From G963665925 sp963678925 (GTDB lineage: Bacteria; Bacillota; Clostridia; Peptostreptococcales; Acidaminobacteraceae), in the NCBI GenBank assembly GCA_963678925.1, contig OY787533.1:3844001-3908000 (forward strand): DNA of 64,000 bases, written 5' to 3'. The notes under the pieces are model-generated. The model was not told where the DNA came from. It made no database searches and saw only the letters and a program-made list of their open reading frames with translations. This document shows positions 59,937 to 64,000 of the stretch, one piece after another. Numbering within the stretch: the stretch's first letter is position 1; each line of letters starts with the position of its first letter. The position numbers and the translations under genes were made by a program.

Positions 59937-61112
59937 ATGAAAAAAATAGCAGCACTGTTCTTAATAATAATGATGTTTCTCATATCTACGGTGACTTTTG
60001 CAGAGAATATACTCATGCAGGATCACGAGTTGACTTCGTATATTGAACACGCCAAGGTACTTGATGTAACGGAATTTGAATTAGCGGAAGATGATACATA
60101 CGGAGAGGTCATACAGGAAGTACAGCTCCTTATTACCAGTGGTTCGCACAAAGGGGAGACCTTTCAAACAGATAACGTTCTTTCTGGACACCCGGCATTT
60201 GATATTCCTGTTGAAGCAGGTGAAAGTGTCATCATCCAGCTTGACGAGTTTTCAGACGGAACCGTAGATGTCTACGTAACGGACTACAATCGAGAAAGCT
60301 ATTTGAAATGGCTGGTGCTCGCCTTTATAGGTATCCTTGTCCTTGTTGGAAAGGGAAAGGGCGTAAAAACAGTCATTACCATTGGAATTACGGTACTCAT
60401 GATTATGAAGGTCATTCTTCCAGCAATTCTGAATGGCATGAACCCAGTCCCGGTTACCATTGCAAGCTGTATTTTGATTACGATCATAACCATTTTGCTT
60501 GTGTCTGGTGTTAAGAAAAAGAGTATTGCAGCAATCCTCGGAACCATTTCCGGTGTGCTGATTGCAGGCGGTATTGCCTATATCATTGGAACGCGGGTGA
60601 AAATGACAGGAATGTCGTCGGAAGAAGCAACCATGCTGCTTTACATTCCACAAGGGATTGCCTTTGACTTTAAGGCGCTGCTCTTCTCGGGAATTTTACT
60701 GGGCGCCCTGGGCGCAGTCATGGACGTAGCCATGTCCATTGCATCCTCTATCGAAGAGGTCTATAAGGCAAATCGCGATCTGACACGAGGCCAGCTTTTT
60801 TCTGCGGGGATGGAAGTCGGTAAAGACGTCATGGGAACCATGTCAAACACCTTGATTCTTGCATACACTGGTAGCTCAATTCCGCTTTTGCTGCTCTTTA
60901 TGGCTTATGATACACCGGCAGTTCGAATGTTCAATCTGGACATTATCGCAACTGAAATTGTACGTTCCTTGGCGGGAAGTATCGGTTTGATTCTCACGAT
61001 TCCATTTACTGCAGTGGTTACGGTCCTCATGCTTAAACCGGAACCTGTTGCCAGTGGAGAATCGGAAGATGAAACACTTGTTGATGACTTGGTCATTGAT
61101 CAAGCTGAATAA
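59937..61112 (+). CDS. YibE/F-like family membrane protein
   Basis: The 391-aa protein has a signal peptide (MKKIAALFLIIMMFLISTVTFA), an outer beta-domain of about 110 residues and about seven membrane helices. The YibE/F hallmarks are LLFSGILLGALGAVMDVAMS, the stretch MSNTLILAYTGSSIPLLLLF and the ending in EIVRSLAGSIGLILTIPFTA. Function is unknown. An AAGGAGG site fixes the ATG. It ends at a terminator. Confidence 0.9.
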   Translation: MKKIAALFLIIMMFLISTVTFAENILMQDHELTSYIEHAKVLDVTEFELAEDDTYGEVIQEVQLLITSGSHKGETFQTDNVLSGHPAFDIPVEAGESVIIQLDEFSDGTVDVYVTDYNRESYLKWLVLAFIGILVLVGKGKGVKTVITIGITVLMIMKVILPAILNGMNPVPVTIASCILITIITILLVSGVKKKSIAAILGTISGVLIAGGIAYIIGTRVKMTGMSSEEATMLLYIPQGIAFDFKALLFSGILLGALGAVMDVAMSIASSIEEVYKANRDLTRGQLFSAGMEVGKDVMGTMSNTLILAYTGSSIPLLLLFMAYDTPAVRMFNLDIIATEIVRSLAGSIGLILTIPFTAVVTVLMLKPEPVASGESEDETLVDDLVIDQAE

Positions 61113-61123
61113 TTATTGAAACA

Positions 61124-61157
61124 AAACCTGCTTTAGTACGATTTGAAGCAGGTTTTT
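61124..61157 (+). terminator. Rho-independent terminator
   Basis: AAACCTGCTT and AAGCAGGTTT form a 10-bp stem, followed by a run of T. Confidence 0.85.
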
Positions 61158-61306
61158 TTATGTGGAGAAAGAGAAAACCACACTTAAAAAGCGGATTTTG
61201 ATATTTCAGGCGTCTCATATTTTAATAGGGCAGAATGAGTATTGTCTTCTTGTAATAATATGGTAATATATGTAAAATTAATTATACATATTTTTACGGA
61301 GGCATT

Positions 61307-63694
61307 ATGAGAAGACCTTTAATAGAAACAGCACTTTTACTATGGCTTGGAATAGCAGTGAGCAAAATGGCAGGCCCCTATTATGTCTATTTTGACCTGG
61401 CACTCGCATGTACGCTCCTCTTAATCACACTGCGCTACGGTACAAATAGGGATGTTCAGCATAAACCGCATGCGGGTGAAGGCCGGTTTCAGAATTTGAG
61501 TGTGGTATTTGCCTGTTTGGTTCTCTTGCTGGGCAGTGCAATTTACGTGCTTGATACCACCAGGATAGCATCCATAGAAAGGCTGACTGGAAATCACATG
61601 TTTGCAGGCATTGTGGCGCATAATTCAGGCAGAGGCATGGTCCTGAACAAGGCCCATGTGGCATCGGATGATGGGAAATTCACACCGGTAGGGAAGGTTT
61701 ACCTTGAGTATGACCTTACTTATCCAGACGATGAAGGCGTGATTGTGGCAGGTGCTTATGTCATCTGTTCAGGATATGCAGCACCTTTTGAGCCTGCACG
61801 CAATCCGAATGGCTTCTCCAGTCGAACCTATAACCTTTCACGGGGTGTAGGTCTTGAATTCATAAATGCTGAGGTGCATTCAACAGGAGAAACTGCGCGG
61901 CGCATTTTGCTTGGAAACAGGGTGGCGTATTTTGGCGCTCCGGTATTTGATGGGGATGCTTTCTTCTGGATGGAATCAACGAGAAACTGGATAGGGGGAG
62001 CATTGTCACGCTTTGTGGGAAAGCGTCTTGACACATACTATTCCAAAGATGAAGCAAATCTGCTTCGCGGTATGATACTCGGAGACACGACGCAAATAGA
62101 TTCAAGGTTAATGAACGCTTTTCGAGTTTCTGGCATAGGGCATATTCTCGCAGTTTCGGGACTGCATTTCGGAATCATGTACACGGCTGCAAACAGCCTT
62201 GTGAAGACCCTGAAGCTGCCCTACAGAACAGGCATGTTGCTGATATTCATCGTTCTCTTTCTTTTTCTGATGATGACAGGGGTTTCCGCGTCAGCCCTGC
62301 GTGCCTTTGTCATGATCGCCATGCATCGGCTTTCACAGCTCTTGAACCGGCGCTATGATCTGTGGAATGCACTGGGAGCGGTGGCATTTTGCACCCTTGC
62401 CCTCAATCCTTATGCAGCGTGGAATGTCGGATTTCAGCTGTCCTTCTGGTCGGTCTTCACCATTGGTGCTTTTCAAAAGCTTCGTGCAGTCAGTTCTTTC
62501 ATAAAGCGTGCTGAAATAATCATGCTGCCTGTCTGCATTCAGCTGGGTCTTTATGTGCTGTCAGCAAGTCTTTTCAATAAAGCATATCCTTATGCACTGC
62601 TGTTCAACGTTCCCGTTCTAGTCCTTATGCCGCTTATTATGGTGACCAGCGTTATTTCAGTCATAATACCGGTAGGTGGTTCCGTGGCAGCTTTCATCAG
62701 CAGTGGCATGGTGGAGACACTGACGGTCTTTTCGTCTCTTTCTGAAAAACTCCCCTTAAGCAGCTTGGATATCAGAACCTATGCGGAGCCGCGGATTGTT
62801 GGTGTGTATGCGATTGTTGCGGCGATTAGCCTTTCTTTTGTATTGAGAAAACACATGCAGTCTAAAGGACTTGTTCTGATTCCGATTGTCCTAATGCTTA
62901 TACTGACTTGGCCAGTGCATACAAATAAGATTGTCGTGGATTTTCTGGATGTGGGCCAAGGAGATGCTGCACTTATCAGGGGAACAGATGGTTCTGCCAT
63001 TCTGATTGACAGCGGTCCTGCCTTCGCTGACCTTTATGGAATTCTCCTGGACGAAGGTGTAAGTCATTTAGATGCAGTCTACATAAGTCATCCGGACGCC
63101 GACCATATTTCAGGATTATTCAATATAGCCAAGCAGATTAGGATAGACCGTGTTTATCACGGCATACTGTCAGAAAAAGCCGATGTTGTTGAGGATCTGA
63201 AAGATAAGATGCCAAATACGGCCTTTGAAGTGCTCAAGCGTGGGGACAGAATCAAGTGGGGGCGTGTAGAGATAGATGTTCTTTCACCGGATCTGAATAT
63301 GAAAAAAACCATGTATGACGCAAATGACATGTCTTTGGTCTTACTCATGCAAGCATCAGAGCACAAGATACTTTTCACTGGCGATATCAGTAAGGCTGTC
63401 GAAAAAGAGATTTCTGAATACAGTAAAATGCAGAACTATGATATTGACGTCCTTAAGGTTGCCCATCACGGGTCAAAGACATCAACATCGCAGTTTTTCA
63501 TAGACGCCCTAAAACCTGAGCATGCGGTGATACAGGTGGGGAAAAACAATTTTGGACACCCGTCAGAACTTTGCCTGAACACGCTGTCCGGCAGTGGAAT
63601 AGACTATTACAGAAATGACCTGCAGGGCTGTATACGGCTTGAAATTGAAAAGGAAGGGCTCACCTTCATACCATGGCTTACATTGAAGAATTAG
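61307..63694 (+). CDS. comEC: ComEC/Rec2 DNA uptake channel protein
   Basis: The 795-aa protein has an N-terminal DUF4131-like region (about 25-190), a Competence domain with several helices (about 225-490; GIGHILAVSGLHFGIMY is the hallmark) and a C-terminal metallo-beta-lactamase domain (about 535-780; DVGQGDAALIRG, SHPDADHISG and KVAHHGSKTSTS). It should form the channel that takes single-stranded DNA into the cell. No other com gene is near. The holA gene follows after 40 bp, a neighbour order common in Firmicutes. Confidence 0.95.
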   Translation: MRRPLIETALLLWLGIAVSKMAGPYYVYFDLALACTLLLITLRYGTNRDVQHKPHAGEGRFQNLSVVFACLVLLLGSAIYVLDTTRIASIERLTGNHMFAGIVAHNSGRGMVLNKAHVASDDGKFTPVGKVYLEYDLTYPDDEGVIVAGAYVICSGYAAPFEPARNPNGFSSRTYNLSRGVGLEFINAEVHSTGETARRILLGNRVAYFGAPVFDGDAFFWMESTRNWIGGALSRFVGKRLDTYYSKDEANLLRGMILGDTTQIDSRLMNAFRVSGIGHILAVSGLHFGIMYTAANSLVKTLKLPYRTGMLLIFIVLFLFLMMTGVSASALRAFVMIAMHRLSQLLNRRYDLWNALGAVAFCTLALNPYAAWNVGFQLSFWSVFTIGAFQKLRAVSSFIKRAEIIMLPVCIQLGLYVLSASLFNKAYPYALLFNVPVLVLMPLIMVTSVISVIIPVGGSVAAFISSGMVETLTVFSSLSEKLPLSSLDIRTYAEPRIVGVYAIVAAISLSFVLRKHMQSKGLVLIPIVLMLILTWPVHTNKIVVDFLDVGQGDAALIRGTDGSAILIDSGPAFADLYGILLDEGVSHLDAVYISHPDADHISGLFNIAKQIRIDRVYHGILSEKADVVEDLKDKMPNTAFEVLKRGDRIKWGRVEIDVLSPDLNMKKTMYDANDMSLVLLMQASEHKILFTGDISKAVEKEISEYSKMQNYDIDVLKVAHHGSKTSTSQFFIDALKPEHAVIQVGKNNFGHPSELCLNTLSGSGIDYYRNDLQGCIRLEIEKEGLTFIPWLTLKN

Positions 63695-63734
63695 AAATGG
63701 TACAATAGTAAAGCAAGAAAAAATGGAGGCCGAT

Positions 63735-64000
63735 ATGTCTTATACAGAATTTATGAAAGACCTTGATAAGGATGCGCTTAAGCCAGTTTACCTTTTCCAT
63801 GGGAATGAAATGTATCTTGTGGATCATGTAATGGAAAAGCTTCAAACTGAAAAAATTGCAGAAGCATACGCCGATTTCAACTGGACTGTTTTCGACGGTT
63901 CTGTGTGCGAAATCGATGAAATAATTGGAACATGTGAAACCTTGCCCTTCTTTGATGAGCGAAAAGTGGTTGTTGTCAAAAATGCCCCTTTCTTTGGAGC
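63735..64000 (+). CDS. holA: DNA polymerase III delta subunit (5' part)
   Basis: The gene runs off the window after 88 codons. ATG 63735 has GGAGG upstream. The N-terminus KDALKPVYLFHGNEMYLVDHV matches HolA in its P-loop-like position and spacing, and the position after comEC is usual. The delta subunit opens the sliding clamp in the clamp loader. Confidence 0.9.
   Translation, partial: MSYTEFMKDLDKDALKPVYLFHGNEMYLVDHVMEKLQTEKIAEAYADFNWTVFDGSVCEIDEIIGTCETLPFFDERKVVVVKNAPFFG

Overview
This 64 kb window looks like chromosomal DNA from a motile, amino-acid-using anaerobe of the class Clostridia. The evidence is Gram-positive style Shine-Dalgarno sequences with frequent TTG/GTG starts, a T-box leader, SigI/RsgI, a DnaD/DnaC-like loader pair, CvfB, YesM/YesN-type regulators, AbgT, BCCT and AGCS transporters, a soluble CZB chemoreceptor and two HD-GYP proteins. 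Peptostreptococcales relatives such as Fusibacter or Acidaminobacter are my guess at genus level; the sequence does not prove it. I see no prophage, transposase or CRISPR array. About 54 protein genes are supported, including two that run off the window ends, plus two tRNA genes.

Layout. 0-6 kb: a histidine kinase and sigma-54 activator, then a glutaminase and an amino-acid/cation symporter behind a textbook -24/-12 promoter with three palindromic activator sites. 6-10.4 kb: a sensor with no output domain, then an ECF sigma factor, a zinc-finger anti-sigma fused to a DUF4349 domain, and a SIMPL-domain protein. 10.5-16.6 kb: HD-GYP protein, polA, coaE, a 124 bp palindromic repeat, and a nicotinate phosphoribosyltransferase. 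16.7-28.5 kb: a segment bounded by two identical, oppositely oriented tRNA-Leu(GAG) genes; inside lie a chemoreceptor, a GAF/HD-GYP protein, a CAP-domain protein, DnaD and DnaC-like replication proteins, and a four-gene MacAB/YknXYZ-like efflux operon. 28.6-36.6 kb: a nitrilase-family amidase, an AbgT transporter with two CodY-like boxes upstream, YbjQ, then a SigI operon (zinc-ribbon protein, sigI, rsgI, secreted repeat protein) and a Fur-boxed DUF3793 gene. 36.7-42 kb: nucleoside hydrolase, T-box-controlled cysK-cysE, a YedK/HMCES-type protein, the second copy of the palindromic repeat in opposite orientation, and AlaX. 42-57.7 kb: two unknown genes, a solute-binding protein with a YesM/YesN pair but no permeases, MgtC, a glycerophosphodiesterase, two dissimilar BCCT transporters plus a 56-aa membrane protein, an Eco57I/TaqI-like DNA methyltransferase without a visible nuclease, and a TolB-like propeller. 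57.7-64 kb: ECF transporter S component, CvfB, YbaK, YibE/F-like membrane protein, ComEC and the start of holA.

The genes suggest a cell that imports and deaminates glutamine and other amino acids, peptides and betaines, with nitrogen, cysteine and iron supply sensed through sigma-54, CodY-like, T-box and Fur-type control, and envelope state sensed through an ECF sigma and SigI. The least explained items are the 124 bp palindromic element pair, the SigI locus composition, the permease-less binding protein/two-component triplet, and the anti-sigma/DUF4349 fusion.
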